From: Folioceros fuciformis
Lineage: Eukaryota > Anthocerotophyta > Anthocerotopsida > Anthocerotales
DNA length: 64,000 nt
NCBI GenBank assembly: GCA_049999805.1
Contig: JBNGIO010006224.1
Span: forward strand, 33,309-97,308
Direction of reading: 5' to 3'
In this document: in pieces, positions 1-10,840 of the stretch
Layout: each line of letters starts with the position of its first letter
How positions within the stretch are numbered: position 1 is the first letter of the stretch
The notes under the pieces: model-generated
What the model saw: only the letters and a program-made list of their open reading frames with translations
The model's database searches: none
Told to the model about the DNA's origin: nothing
Made by a program: the position numbers and the translations under genes

Positions 1-856
1 TCGGTTCTGATGTTGCAGTTAATAGCATTGCGTCACTACCAAACGAGAGCCAACTTGTTCCTTGCAGTGTGACTTTATCAGGGATCACAGGGTTCTTGGA
101 CGCACATTTCTTCTGATGACGTTCAAGCCATGGTTGAAAGTAGCACAGTCCTGTGCTAACTCTTGCCTACGGTCTCCTTTGCCAGTTTCACTGATGACAT
201 CAACGGCCATGTCTAGTGTGGAAGAAGGAGCTCCATCCTGGCAGAATCTGCGTCGCCAACCCTCTCAGCCGGGTACTTTTAACTGGCACAGGGTCATGCA
301 ACTGAGGGGATTTGTGTCCAGTGATGCACTGGAGTTGTCAACACTAACTGACAGTATGGGAAATGTCAGCAGTCATCCACGCTTTGTGATTGTTGAGTTC
401 GTGAGGCCTAAGCCTGTCTCATTTCGCGAACTGATGGCAATTCTACGTCTCCCGGTGGATGTGAAACTGGAGGATGAGTATAAACAGGTTGACAACCTCC
501 CTGTGGAAGACACGGAGGGCAATGCGACTGGTGCCTCGAAGGAGGCATCTATCACCGTGAACCAGGATTTGGTGGTTGGAGGGGAGGCACTCTCTAAACA
601 GCTGCTGCCTCCTCAGGCTGATGATCAGTTTGTTTCAGGTAGTGGTGATCAACCCAACGACGAACCTTTGAAGGAAACCGGTCTACTGCCGGCGCTCGAA
701 CCTTTGAAGGAACGATTCAGCGTTGTCTTCCGTAAATGGGTCCCCTCCACTCTCCTGCCTGATGGCTCGATTGCTCTGCCTGCTAACAATGAAGGACAGG
801 CGGCATTATCAGCTGAATCCTCCGAACAGGCTGGCGTGACTAGGGCTGATATGTGA
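1..856 (+). CDS. 3' end of an unrecognised gene (partial)
   Basis: A long open frame runs from about 62 to the TGA at 854-856, and the gene probably continues off the left edge. In another frame, 1-115 is also open (ending near SGITGFLDAHFF), so an intron probably lies between about 110 and 295, and the true last exon may begin near the splice-like acceptor at 290-295. The most protein-like stretch (about 300-480) contains FVIVEFVRPKPVSFRELMAI and is followed by an acidic, Pro/Glu-rich tail with a repeated EPLKE motif. I do not recognise the family and assign no function. The tail composition suggests a disordered C-terminus. The coding call rests on the length of the open frame and its composition only. 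Confidence 0.4.
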
Positions 857-1379
857 GCAGTTCCTGGTTGCCACTGTAGTACAGCGTAGCTTTGTTTCAC
901 AGATGGAAAGTTTATGCCCGTCTTCCGTGTTGCTGGCATTTGTACAGGGTCGGGCGGTATGCTCTCAACGTCTATTTCAAGGTCTCTCGGATGTCCTCTA
1001 CATTTCTCTTTGGTTTTGGGCTCTGACTGTCGCCCGTGTGGTAGCCTTTGTCTGTATAACAGTCGATAGTATGGCAGATTTTCAGTGAGGAGGTATCTCA
1101 TGATACGTAGTAGTATATTGTAGTGTCATAAATATATTAGTATATTGTAGTGTTGTGAGTATATGAATGGAGGAAACTGTGTGTTATGTGTACATACAGG
1201 CTGCTGAATTAGTACAGATGAAATCTAAAAGTATATTGTTGAATATGGCCAAGGGTATATTATAATACGCAGTCAGGAATTTCTGAATCATTATATCTCA
1301 CAAACTTTGTAGTAAAACGAAGTTTTGAATATGGTACCACTTAATTCTTTTTGAATCAATATAATAGAAATATGATGTA
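857..1379. other. non-coding, AT-rich 3' flank
   Basis: No gene is supported. The stretch is AT-rich, with a short repeated phrase around 'tagtatattgtagtg' at about 1108-1155, and probably holds the 3' UTR of the gene to its left. Confidence 0.5.
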
Positions 1380-2520
1380 TCTAAAGAGTGTAGTGGTACT
1401 TAGAGGCCTTCTTAAAAGAGTTATGTAAAGAGTCTAGTGGTACTTAGAGGTCTTCTTTAAAGGGTTCTCTAAAGGGTATAGTAGTACTTAGAGGCCTTCT
1501 CTAAAAGGGTCTTCTATGCAGGGTGTGGGATTACTTAGAGGTCTTCTATGTAGGGTGTAAGATTACTTAGAGGTCTCCTATGCAGGGTGTAGGATTACTT
1601 AGAGGTCTTCTATGCAGGGTGTAGGTTTACTTAAAGGTCTTCGGATTACTTGGAGGTCTTCTATGTAGGGTGTAGGATTACTTAAAGGTCTTCTATGCAG
1701 GGTGAAGGATTACTTAGAGGTCTTCTATGCAGGGTGTAGTAGTACTTAGATCATTACTCTAAAGGGTGTAGCATTACTGAAGGGTGTAACTAGACTTAGG
1801 ACTAAAGGACGTGGCATTACTAAAGGGTGTAGTAGGATTTAGTACTAAAGGGTGTAGCAGTCCTTAGATCGGTTCACTAAAGGATGTAGCAGTACTTAGA
1901 TAGGTTCTATAAAGCGTGTAGCAATAACTAAAGGGTATAGCAGTACTTAAATTGGTTCGCTAAAGAGTGTAGCAATGACTAAGGGGTGTAGCAGTACTTA
2001 GATTGGTTCTGTGAAGGGTGTAGCAGTACTTAGAATCGGAGTAGTAGTACTTACATAGGTTCTCTAAAGGGTGCAGCAATAACTAAAGGGTACATGTAGC
2101 AGTACTTAGAAAGGGTGTAGTACTACTTAGATCGGTTCTTTAAAAGGTGTAGCAAAAATTAGATTAGTTCTTTAAAGGGAAGGTAGGGTTCTTGAAAGGG
2201 TGTAGGATTACTTAAGTGTAACAATACTTAGATTGGTTCTTTAAAGGGAAGGTTGAGTTCTCGGAAGGGTGTAGCATTACTTAAGTGTAACAATACTTAG
2301 ATTGGTTCTCTACAAGGGAAGCTTGGGTTCTCTAAAGGGTGTAGCATTATTTAATAGTAGCAATACTTAGATTGGTTCTCCGAAGGGAAGGTTGGGTTCT
2401 CTAAAGGGTGTAGCATTACTTAAGTGTAGCAATACTTCGATATGTTCTCTCAAGGGAAGGCTGGGTTCTCTAAAGGGTGTAGCAATACTCAGATCAGTTC
2501 TCTATAGGAAAGTTTGGATC
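1380..2520. repeat. degenerate minisatellite, 'aaagggtgtagc...acttaga' family
   Basis: More than twenty imperfect copies of a unit built on 'ctaaagggtgtagcagtact' and 'tagaggtcttctatgcaggg' follow each other. Sub-blocks have different higher-order periods: at about 1480-1740 the unit is built on 'acttagaggtcttctatgca', and at about 2150-2480 it is a longer unit of about 60-65 bp with 'aatacttagattggttct' and 'aagggaaggttgggttctc'. No open reading frame persists through it. This is a local tandem array that has expanded and diverged in stages. Confidence 0.85.
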
Positions 2521-2900
2521 CTGAGGCTGCACCAATACTTGGATGGGCTGCCTACTCACTAAAGGGAAGGTTGAATATTGAGGTTGCATTGGTACTTAGA
2601 TAGGTTGCCTAAAAAGAGAAGGCTCAATCCTAAGGTTGTATCATTATTTAGAGCTTCCGTTGAATCTTGAGGTTGTAGTGGTATTTCAATGTGTTGCCTA
2701 AAAAGAGAAGTTGAATCCTGAGGTTGTATTAGTATTAAGAGCCCTTGTTGAATCTTGAGGTTATATTCGTACTTAGATGGGTTGCCTAAAGACAAGGTTG
2801 AATCTTGATGTTGTATCAGTACTAAGAGCCTTGTTAAATCTTGGGGTTGTATTGGTACTTAAACGACAAGCTTAAAGGAAAGGTTGAATTGACACTCAAA
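2520..2900. repeat. second degenerate repeat block, 'gttgaatcttgaggttgta' family
   Basis: About seven imperfect copies of a unit containing 'gttgaatcttgaggttgta' followed by 'ttggtacttagatgggttg'. It shares 'acttagat..gtt' words with the block to its left, so both probably derive from one ancestral repeat. Confidence 0.75.
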
Positions 2901-2915
2901 TGGGGTGCTTCAAGG

Positions 2916-2952
2916 CCTTGGTGCTTAGATGGGCCCCATCTAAGCACCAAGG
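2916..2952. repeat. perfect 18-bp inverted repeat with 1-nt spacer
   Basis: The left arm 2916-2933 (ccttggtgcttagatggg) and right arm 2935-2952 (cccatctaagcaccaagg) are exact reverse complements separated by one C at 2934. The arm word 'ggtgcttagatggg' is the unit of the adjoining direct-repeat array, so the palindrome marks a point where one repeat unit is inverted against its neighbour. Confidence 0.95.
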
Positions 2953-3510
2953 CACCGTGTGCCTAAAAGCTTAGTGCTTAAATGAGTTGCAAGTAGAGAC
3001 GTGGTGCTTGAAGGCTCAATGTTTAGATGGGTGTCTAAAGGCTTAGTGCTTAGATGAGATGCAAGTAAAGATGAGGTGCTTGAAGGCTTAGTGCTTAGAT
3101 GGGTTTCTAAAGGCTTGGTGCTTAGGTGAGGTGCAAGTAGACATGGTGTGCTTGAAGGCCCTTGGAGCTAGTAGAGTTGGGGTGCATGAAGGCTTGTTGA
3201 GCAAGGAGACATAGCATGCTTGAAGGCCCTTGGAGCTAGTAGAGTTAGGGTGCATGAAGGCTTGTTGAGCAAGGAGACATAGCATGCTTGAAGGCCCTTG
3301 GAGCAATTAGAGTCGGGTGTGTGAAGGCCCATGGAGCAAGTACAACTGGGATGCATGAAGGCCCTTGGACCAAATGGAGGTAGGGTGCCTAACACTCCTT
3401 AGAGCAAGTAGAGATGGGGTGCCTAACTACCCTTAAAGCACCTAGAGATGAGGTGCCTAACAACCCTTAGAGCAAGTAGAGATGGGGGTACCTAAAGGCC
3501 CTTAGAATAA
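2953..3510. repeat. third repeat block, 'gtgcttgaaggc..ttagtgctt' and 75-bp units
   Basis: Copies of 'aaggcttagtgcttagatg' give way at about 3150 to a unit of about 75 bp ('gcttgaaggcccttggagct...agcaaggagacatagcat') present in two near-identical full copies and further partial ones. From about 3380 to 3510 a variant with 'agagatggggtgcctaac' continues. The minus strand is open through part of it only because the units are multiples of three; I do not think it is coding. Confidence 0.8.
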
Positions 3511-3754
3511 GTAGTTAGGCAAACCATGCTTATTGTTATGTTAAGTACCAAGTAGAACTACATAAATCGATCCTTAGTGGACTTTAATTGCATTCTCTTC
3601 TTCTCCTAGTTGGCATAAGTGTAAACATTTTGTGAATATACTTAGTAAAAAGGTTAGTCCCATAACATTTCAAACGGCCTTTGCATCAAACCAACCAAAT
3701 ATGAGAATAGACTTCGTCACAAATGCTGCTGCTCCAATTTATGTACTTTTAAGA

Positions 3755-3890
3755 CGTGTGCGTGAATGATGAAGACATTTTGGAGAGTGTGAAGCTGACA
3801 AGCCGCTGCTGGAATGGTGTGGCTCTCAGCGGGTGGCGTGGGGATACTAAGTCGGGACTGCAAGGAAACGACCCAAGAAGAGGCTCGTGT
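3755..3890. repeat. dispersed repeat, copy 1
   Basis: This stretch resembles 10700-10840 in the same orientation. Both contain 'gtgaatgat', then 'gacat', then a near-identical phrase around 'gctgctggartggtgtggct' followed by an 'agtgggt'-like word. The two copies flank the NPF transporter at a distance of about 7 kb. The identity of the element is unknown; it may be a fragment of a transposable element. Confidence 0.5.
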
Positions 3891-3978
3891 GTTGAGCATG
3901 GCTCTAGGCTGGTATCAATTCAGTGCCTTTTACCTCCTTGACACACGAGAATGTGCGCAAGCCCACAGGCATGACACA

Positions 3979-6351
3979 TCACAGATGCGGGGTTTGCAGC
4001 TGAACAGAGGGTTCAGACTTGTTTCCGCCAGCTGTGATTGCTGGATGAACTTTGTAAGTGTACCAACGCGCGTAGGCTAGAAAGAGAACCACGTCGACGG
4101 CAAGGATCACAGCCAGCAGGTAATAGTGATTCGTGAGCCCCCCAGAATGCAACTTGCCTTCGAGCCAACCCCCAACATCCGCTGTTCGCCTGTTGACGGC
4201 ATTCACCAAAACGGTGGAAAGAAAGAAGCCCATGGAAAAGGCGGTGAAGAAGAGTGATGTGGCGACGCTCTTGGTGCTCTCGGGCGTCTCCTGGTAGAAG
4301 AAGTTTAGCTGGGCAACACCCACCATGACCTCCACTGTGCCCGCGATGGCGAGCTGCGGAATCAACCAGTACACGGGCATGGGAATCTTCCCAAGCACAA
4401 TGTCGAGATGTTGGACATGCTCCCTCTTGATAGTGCTAGCACGCTTCATTTCCACCCGGGCAGCCGCAACCGAGGCCATGACGGATAGCACCAGCCCCAC
4501 GCCTATCCGCTGGAGATGGCTCAGGCCTTGCAGACTTCTGGTGACTTTGCTGGCGATAGGGAAGACCAGCAATTCGAACAGGGGCGTGGAAAGCAGAGCA
4601 GCGAAGACCATGAACACTGCGATTGACCCTGCCGGCATTGTCCACTTGCTCCCCACCCTGCGGTCCATACTCAGGGCTTGCTGCACGGAGAAGTTGTAGA
4701 CCTGGCATAGCATGGTGTAGACGGGTATGGTGCAGATCCATATGGGAAGTATCTGTACGATGGTCTTCAGTTCTTCCACCTGTGTCACGGTACAGAGGTG
4801 CCTTCCGCTGGTTTTATGTGCCTGCTCCTCTGGCACCAGAGCCGCTTTGTCCAGAAATCTACAACATTGTCCACTACCTGCAGCGATGAGGAGTACCTCG
4901 GAATAGATTGTGACATCAAACTCGTCAAATTCCAGTGAAAGCTCACCGCAGTCTGTTAGTGTGACGAAGCCTCTTGATCGTGGAGTCTGCGGCATATTCT
5001 GTCTCTGGCATCTCGTACAGCGCACTGGGATCCGCTGGAAGCCGCTTGCTGCCATTTCTGGCTGCGGCAGCAATCACCTTGGCCAACTGTGCGAACGCGC
5101 TTCCACTTGGTTTCTTTCGTCTGGTGTCACACATTGTGTACAGAACCTCAGTTGATAAATCCACCTTTCAGTTGACATCACAATTGTTCCGGGAGTGGAA
5201 GGAGTTGTGAGGATTGAGTTCCTGCCTCGGGAAGGGAGCTCCGCAGCAGAAGGTAAGGAACGAGAGGAAGTAGAGGCCAGCAATGATGCCAAAGCCCCAG
5301 TCGAACCCCACGTCAGTCTGCACGTAGATCAAAATTGTCACTCCGAATGTGGCACTTGAGTTGAGCGCAGTGTAGTAGCCCGTGAAGAAGGAGGCGCCCT
5401 TCTTCTTCTCCTTCACGTCGGTATGATCAAATTGATCCTGACCAAGGGAGGTCATGCAGGGCTTCAAGCCCCCCGCTCCAATTGCAATCAAGTACAGCCC
5501 TGCATTTGCACACTCAGTCTGGTCAAGCTGTGTAGTGCATTCATGTGGCGGATTTGCCGGATGCCTCAGGGTTTCATGTCTCAAAACATGGCTTGCGATA
5601 TCAGGTGAGCAGAAGAGCCAATCATCCATAGTTGGAAATCCCACCTGCATAGCACCAGTTGAGGACGTGCTGGCTTGCTCTGGGGCACACCGAGTGCAAC
5701 GAGGTTGGCGTGCACGGGGGAGGCTGTAGCGATGATAGAGTTGCGGAAATGGTGAGAACCAGGGCGCCCTGGAGTTCCCCAGCCGGCAAGGAGCCCACAA
5801 GATTCAGCAATCCCGATCTTGGGCTGGCCGGATCTGCCTGTCGCAGGAACGGTTTAACTGCGAAATTGATCAGTCGAGTGATTTACCGCAGCAGCAATCA
5901 GGCCTGTGGCCACGATGGTCCAAAGCTGACCCACGTAAGCATCAGCCAAGAAGCCCCAGACGATTGGCACAAGGTAAGCGGTTCCGAGGAAGTAGGCAAC
6001 CTGATTGACAGATTCCGACGCAACCAGATGCAGAATCTCATACAAGTACGTGACCAAATTTGCACCCGCAGTAAAGACCACTAAATCTTCGCCAATCGCC
6101 AAGACTGCCGAGACAGGCCAAAATCCCTATCGTCAGGGCCACCGCCAAGACAACGGACACCATACAAGGCACACCACCAAGACCACACACACCGACCGAC
6201 ACACAGGCTGAAATCATTGCAAGCATGAGAACCGAGAAGAGCTACCGTAGACGAATACAGTGGCCCGCCATCCTCCCGTCTTGCCTCGGACAGCTGGTCT
6301 CCCTCGTAGATTGAGGGAACCATCACCCACAACATCCCCGGGCCTCAACTC
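3979..6351 (-). CDS. NPF (NRT1/PTR family) proton-coupled transporter, 5' exon missing
   Basis: The family comprises 12-helix plasma- or vacuolar-membrane carriers of nitrate, peptides, hormones or glucosinolates. Six exons fit on the minus strand: 6351-6246, 6104-5887, 5768-5645, 5499-5226, 5120-4947 and 4858-3979. They sum to 1776 nt (591 aa plus stop) with every junction in phase, close to the usual 570-620 aa. A short upstream exon with the start codon is probably still missing. Family landmarks are the RGRPAVRGKTGGWRA entry, LADAYVGQLWTIV, GLYLIAIGAGGLKPC followed by DQFD, the PADPSALYE loop, and a C-terminal half with helices around LPIWICTIPVYTM and NFFYQETPES. The intron 5225-5121 begins with GC, not GT. 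The proton-coupling ExxER signature of helix 1 is replaced by AIGED. The substrate cannot be read from sequence. Confidence 0.9.
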
Positions 6352-7586
6352 CTGCAAGGTGGACTCACATCATTTGAATTTGCATGCAATACCTGTTCTG
6401 TCGAGACAATTCGCTCACCATCTCCAGAACACAGCCAGAAGGTCTGCACGCCTACGCGCTTCCAATCGTCCAAGCTTGCAATCGCATTCAGAAGCTTCCA
6501 CATCGCACGAGGAATTCAAGATAGACTCCTCTCCTCACGAGGACCTGGATCGTTGTGTACCTGTACCGGAGAAGCAGACCACTCACTCTAGGATTCTCCA
6601 GAACAGACAGTGGAAATTCTCACCACACCTCTCCAAAACACCAAGTGGAGCTGCTCTCCACATCTCCCGAGACCTCAGGTGTCAAGCTGTGTGTTCCGAG
6701 TACTTCGCTGACTGTAAATACCTCTATCGAGGTAACTCCTGGGCTCTCCTAACTTCTTAAGCGTACGAATGCCGGCGCCATGCGTGAATAGCTAGCCGGT
6801 GGAGGCACATTTGCTTTCCCGGGGGGAGGGACATAGCCGTCCCTTCTCCTTTCTGGCAAACCATCTCTCTGGGCCTGTCGCTTGCTTTTGCAAACCTAGA
6901 GCCAGGCAGATTACAGAGACAGTTAAGATTTTATTCACAGAAATACAAAAATATTATATATAATATCAATAAATATATCTGGTAAGCAAAGATGCATATA
7001 TAGTAAGTACAGAGATATATACATATTAGACATATATACTAAGTCGATAAACATATGTGCACTAAGCACTCAATTGCTGGATTAAGGCACACCACATATC
7101 ATGGCTTAGCCTTATTCTTAAATCCCATTGGTTGGCCTTATCCTTGAATTTTATTGGATTATCATTGACTCCTATTCGTCAGTCTTGTTTGTCCTCTTGC
7201 TCAGCTTTATCCTTAAATTCTATTGGTCTATGGACTTGGTCACTCTCCTTTCAAGTTATTTTTACTTTTTACATTTTTTTTAATTTATCTAAAAATTTTG
7301 GCTTTTTGAAAGATGCTCATTCTAGAACATATATATGTGTTTCAATGTTTCATCACATTCTTTGGCAGCTAGCTGTTGTTGTCTTCAAATATAGGGTACT
7401 ACTTTATCAAAATATTTTAAATATTTTTCAGCTAGCATACTAGACTGGTTCTCTTCGACCAGGGAGGTGATTATACCTTAGATGTTTATGAAAAGTCAAG
7501 GTCAGAATCCTTGAAAGATGGTTTGCCATGAATCATCTGACCTTGAAAGATGACATTGAAAATATTCTAAAATTGTTGACAAAGCC

Positions 7587-7616
7587 TGCTAGCATGTCTA
7601 TAAAGACATGCTAGCA
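7587..7616. repeat. perfect 13-bp stem, 4-nt loop hairpin
   Basis: tgctagcatgtct (7587-7599), loop ataa (7600-7603), agacatgctagca (7604-7616). Around it the phrase 'ccttgaaagatg' or 'ccttgagagatg' recurs three times between 7490 and 7645, and 'aatattct' occurs on both sides. It could be the core of a small MITE-like element or simply a chance palindrome. Confidence 0.8.
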
Positions 7617-8264
7617 AATATTCTGACCTTGAGAGATGACATCTTGGCAACTTTAGTGTTTTCTCTCTCTACATACAATTTCTCTCTCCGCATGCAATTG
7701 TCGAGGATAGGATTTGTTAGCAGTATCTCCATCGCCTTATTAATCCCCTCATTTAAGATTGATGAGTCCTCTTGGACTACTTGATTTGCTCCTCCTCAAC
7801 ACTTTTCAATATTTTGTGGGTCTCATCTCTTATATCTCCTTGAGGTAGAGGCTACTCATGCTCAAGAGTAGGTTAAAGAGAAAATTGCTCATAAACCAAG
7901 TGTTGGGCATCTTCATGCAACTCCCTTCACTGCTAGATGATAACTTGAGTTACTCCCATTACTTTATTATTTCCTTAAACATGCCTCCAAGCTGTGTTAA
8001 TGAAGTATGCACTTTGCCACTAAATAACTCACATTGACCACCAATCCTTGTCTTTTTACAAGTCATTCCATAAAAGTATTGGTTTGAATCCTATTCAAAA
8101 CATACTTTGTTGACACAAATTCCTTTTCAAAAAAATGTGCCTCCAACCCATACTAATGGAGCATACTCTTTGCTACTTTCACTAGTTGCTCAAAAGCCAA
8201 TGATGGCTTAAGCCAAAAAAGTTGGAAGATGAAAACGAGACAAAAGTAATTTTAGACTGACCTT

Positions 8265-8352
8265 TGAAAGATACCATGTGGACTTTGCGATTGCGAATAT
8301 GTTAATAGCAAACATGAAATCCTTTGAAGGATACCATGTGGACTTTGCGGGG
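8265..8352. repeat. direct repeat pair of about 30 bp
   Basis: 'gataccatgtggactttgcg' occurs at about 8270 and again at about 8329, preceded each time by 'cctttgaa', a spacing of about 59 bp. This equals the period of the adjoining array at 8441-8700. Confidence 0.8.
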
Positions 8353-8440
8353 TTGTGAACCTAAAATCCTAACAAAGCATAATTGAAACCTAACAAGTGT
8401 GCACGGGAAATGTTTCACGAAGTTCGTCATCCATACATCA

Positions 8441-8750
8441 TGGATTTGAAAGTGATCTCTGATTGCTCCAAATTGGGTGTGTGCATGAGTAGGGCACAAC
8501 GGATTTGAAGGTGTTCTCCCATCGCTCCAAATGAGTGTGTGCTTGTATAGGGCACCATGGATTTGAAGGTGTTCTTGGATTGCTCCAAATTGGGTGTATG
8601 TGTCTAGGGGACAAAGGATTTGAAGGTGTTCTCTCATTGCTTTAAACTTGGATGAGTGCATACATAGGACACAATGGATTTGAAGATGTTCTTCGACTGC
8701 TCTAACTTGAGTGTGTGATTGCTCTAAATTGAGTGTGTGAGTGTGTAGGC
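8441..8750. repeat. minisatellite, period about 57-60 bp, five copies
   Basis: 'ggatttgaa' begins copies at about 8442, 8501, 8559, 8616 and 8676. Each copy continues with 'ggtgttct', 'attgctccaaattg.gtgtgtg' and 'taggg.aca'. The minus strand stays open across the array because the period is near a multiple of three; a repetitive translation results but nothing suggests a real protein. Confidence 0.85.
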
Positions 8751-9186
8751 CAAAGATTAAGGTGACCAAGTATAGACATGTGTAGAGAGATTTTACTTTC
8801 AGTGTGCATTCAATCCGCCATAGCCTCCCTAGGTTTGTATCAAATACCTGGATGAAGTATCAATCAGTAAACCCTACATGGAAAGTCCCATCTACTCCAA
8901 AGATTGAAGTAACAACCCAAGCTGGGCCAAAGGCTTTGCAAAAGGAATACTAGAAAAAAAAAAAAAAAAAGGTCAAAAGGGACTACTATTTTTGATAATA
9001 TCATTCTAAAACATTGACCTATTACTCCCAAAATATCGTGACCTAGAATAACAATAACCCTAAATCCTAAATCCTTAACACTTTCGAACTATTTACTTTT
9101 TTTTCTTTTCTGTCATATGAAAAAACAATTGTTCACGTCCGAATGGATCGCCTGTCCATATATATATGCCTTGACCTCAACCTGTT

Positions 9187-9690
9187 CTAGGCCACGGAAG
9201 GTGTCCATTTACTTCGGTCTGGAGCCTCTCTGAATGCTGGTAGCTGGTAAGTTGGTGGAAATGTTTTCGGGCAAGTGCAGCGCACAAGAAGTACATGAGC
9301 GGCAGTGAGAATCTTAGGGATCATCCACGTCATCGAATCAGACAATTGTACCTCTAGCCGCCTGCTCCTCCCTGTGGAGTGATTTGAACCGCACCTCGAA
9401 CGACCAGGGACCTTGGTTGGTAGTATTCTCATTCCTTTCCTCGCCGCGCTTTACTTGTGTTGAGCTGTTTCTTGTCTATGGTAGGTTAGGTAAGTCCAAG
9501 CTTTTTGCTGTGTGCCGCGTGTCGTCTACCTCAGTGTATTTGTAGTTGCAAGGCAAGCCGGGTGTGGTGTTATCTTGGAGGCTGTGCTTGTATCATTCTT
9601 TTTCCCTCCTGGTGGTTGTAGTCTGGTGAAAATTTCAACACTTAGCTGCCAGAGCCTGCTGGGCGTATTTGCTCGAAAACCCATCCAAGC
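9187..9690. other. no supported gene
   Basis: GC content rises here and short open frames appear on both strands. None has recognisable domain content, flanking splice sites in phase, or a convincing start. Confidence 0.4.
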
Positions 9691-10300
9691 TCAGTGATTA
9701 TATGTCAAATGACAATATACGCTATACTGAGCCTTGTGCTTTGTGGACGATATCTGCCATGAGAGCTTCCTCCTGTAACAGTCGGGCTTTCACTTACAGA
9801 GTTTTGAGATGTATTGCTCCTGCCTGTTGATGTCGTTGTTAGTCTGGTGACTGTGATGCCTGCGGAAGTAAGTTTGAGGACCCAACCAGCTCAGTGATGA
9901 TCTGTTAGATGACTATGTATATATACGTTATACCGAGCCAAGGGCTTTGTGGACGATATCTGCGATGAGAGCTTCCTCCTGGAAGAGTGGGGCTTTCACT
10001 TTCAGGGTCTGGAGATGTATTGCTCCTGTCTGGTGATGTTCTTGTGGTCAAGTGACTGTGATGCCTTTGGAAATGTAGCTGAGGACCTAACGAGCTCAGT
10101 GATTACATGTCTAATGACAATATACGCTATACTGAGCCTTGGCTCTTGGGCTTTGTGGACGATACATACCATGAGAGCTTCCTTAGAAGGAGTTGGGCTT
10201 TACTTTCAGACTGTGTTGGGATGTATCACTCCGGTCCGTCCATGTCCTTGCAGTCACGTGACTGTAATTCGTTGGAAAATGTACCTGGCGTGGTTCATTG
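9690..10300 (+). repeat. block of about 200 bp present three times in tandem
   Basis: Three consecutive copies start near 9690, 9890 and 10100. Each runs 'gctcagtgat', then 'caatatacgctatactgagc', 'gctttgtggacgatatctgc', 'catgagagcttcctcc', 'ggctttcactttcag', 'gagatgtattgctcctg' and 'gtgactgtgatgcc'. Copy 3 is the most diverged and has a short insertion ('ggctcttgg'). Frames are not conserved between copies, so this is a duplicated non-coding unit, perhaps of regulatory or mobile origin, not a protein repeat. Confidence 0.85.
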
Positions 10301-10699
10301 GGCAAGAGGAACAACTATTGGGACTTTGTTCATTTCCTGTGGAGTGCGTGCAGAAGCTCAGTTCCTGTTTGTTCGTCTACCAGAAGTGCAGCCGGGCACT
10401 TTCTGATCAGATCACACTAGATTCCGAATTCTCTGTTCTACTGTCAGTTTTCGCAGGGTATTTTGGCTCTGGCATCAATGGGAATTCCCTCTGTTCGGGG
10501 GAGGTGGCTTGGCAGTTGCCAATGTGAAGAAGGCTTATTCTGCTTACCAGTGAGCCTTCAGTTCTTAGTTTTATGATGGACCATAGTGACTCTGGACTGC
10601 CCGTGTATTGCCTGCATGTAGCCAGTGGAGGGCCTGAAGTAGGTACTTGTTCTAACCTGTTCGTTGTGACAGTTGTGAGTCAAAAGATCGCCAGTGATA

Positions 10700-10840
10700 T
10701 TGAACGTGAATGATATGGACATGGCAGGGTTTGGAGCCGACAAGCTGCTGCTGGAGTGGTGTGGCTCAGTGGGTATTAACGTGACCCTATAGTTTCAGTT
10801 GCAAGGTGCTGAAGGACTCAAGCAAAGACTCATCGTGATC
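10700..10840. repeat. dispersed repeat, copy 2
   Basis: Partner of 3755-3890. It has the same order of words: 'gtgaatgat', 'gacat', 'gctgctggagtggtgtggct', 'agtgggt'. It lies directly right of the triplicated block. Confidence 0.5.

Larger units (their letters stand above)
6360..9180. other. long non-coding stretch
   Basis: No convincing coding exon is seen apart from a possible first NPF exon somewhere in 6400-6800, which has a higher GC content and short open frames. From about 6900 rightward the DNA is AT-rich with homopolymer runs, including a poly-A of 17 or more at about 8955. The hairpin and repeats inside it are listed separately. Confidence 0.6.

Noticed and set aside
3088-3395. Minus-strand repetitive open frames with SKGLQACYVSLLNKPS words
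   Set aside because: They come from the 75-bp tandem repeat; there is no start context, splice context or known domain.
8302-8769. Minus-strand 155-residue open frame with repeated EHLQIH words
   Set aside because: It is the translation of the 57-60 bp minisatellite; the period near a multiple of three explains the open frame.
9050-9085. Telomere-like 'aaccctaaatcctaaatcc'
   Set aside because: Only two or three imperfect units; not a telomeric tract.
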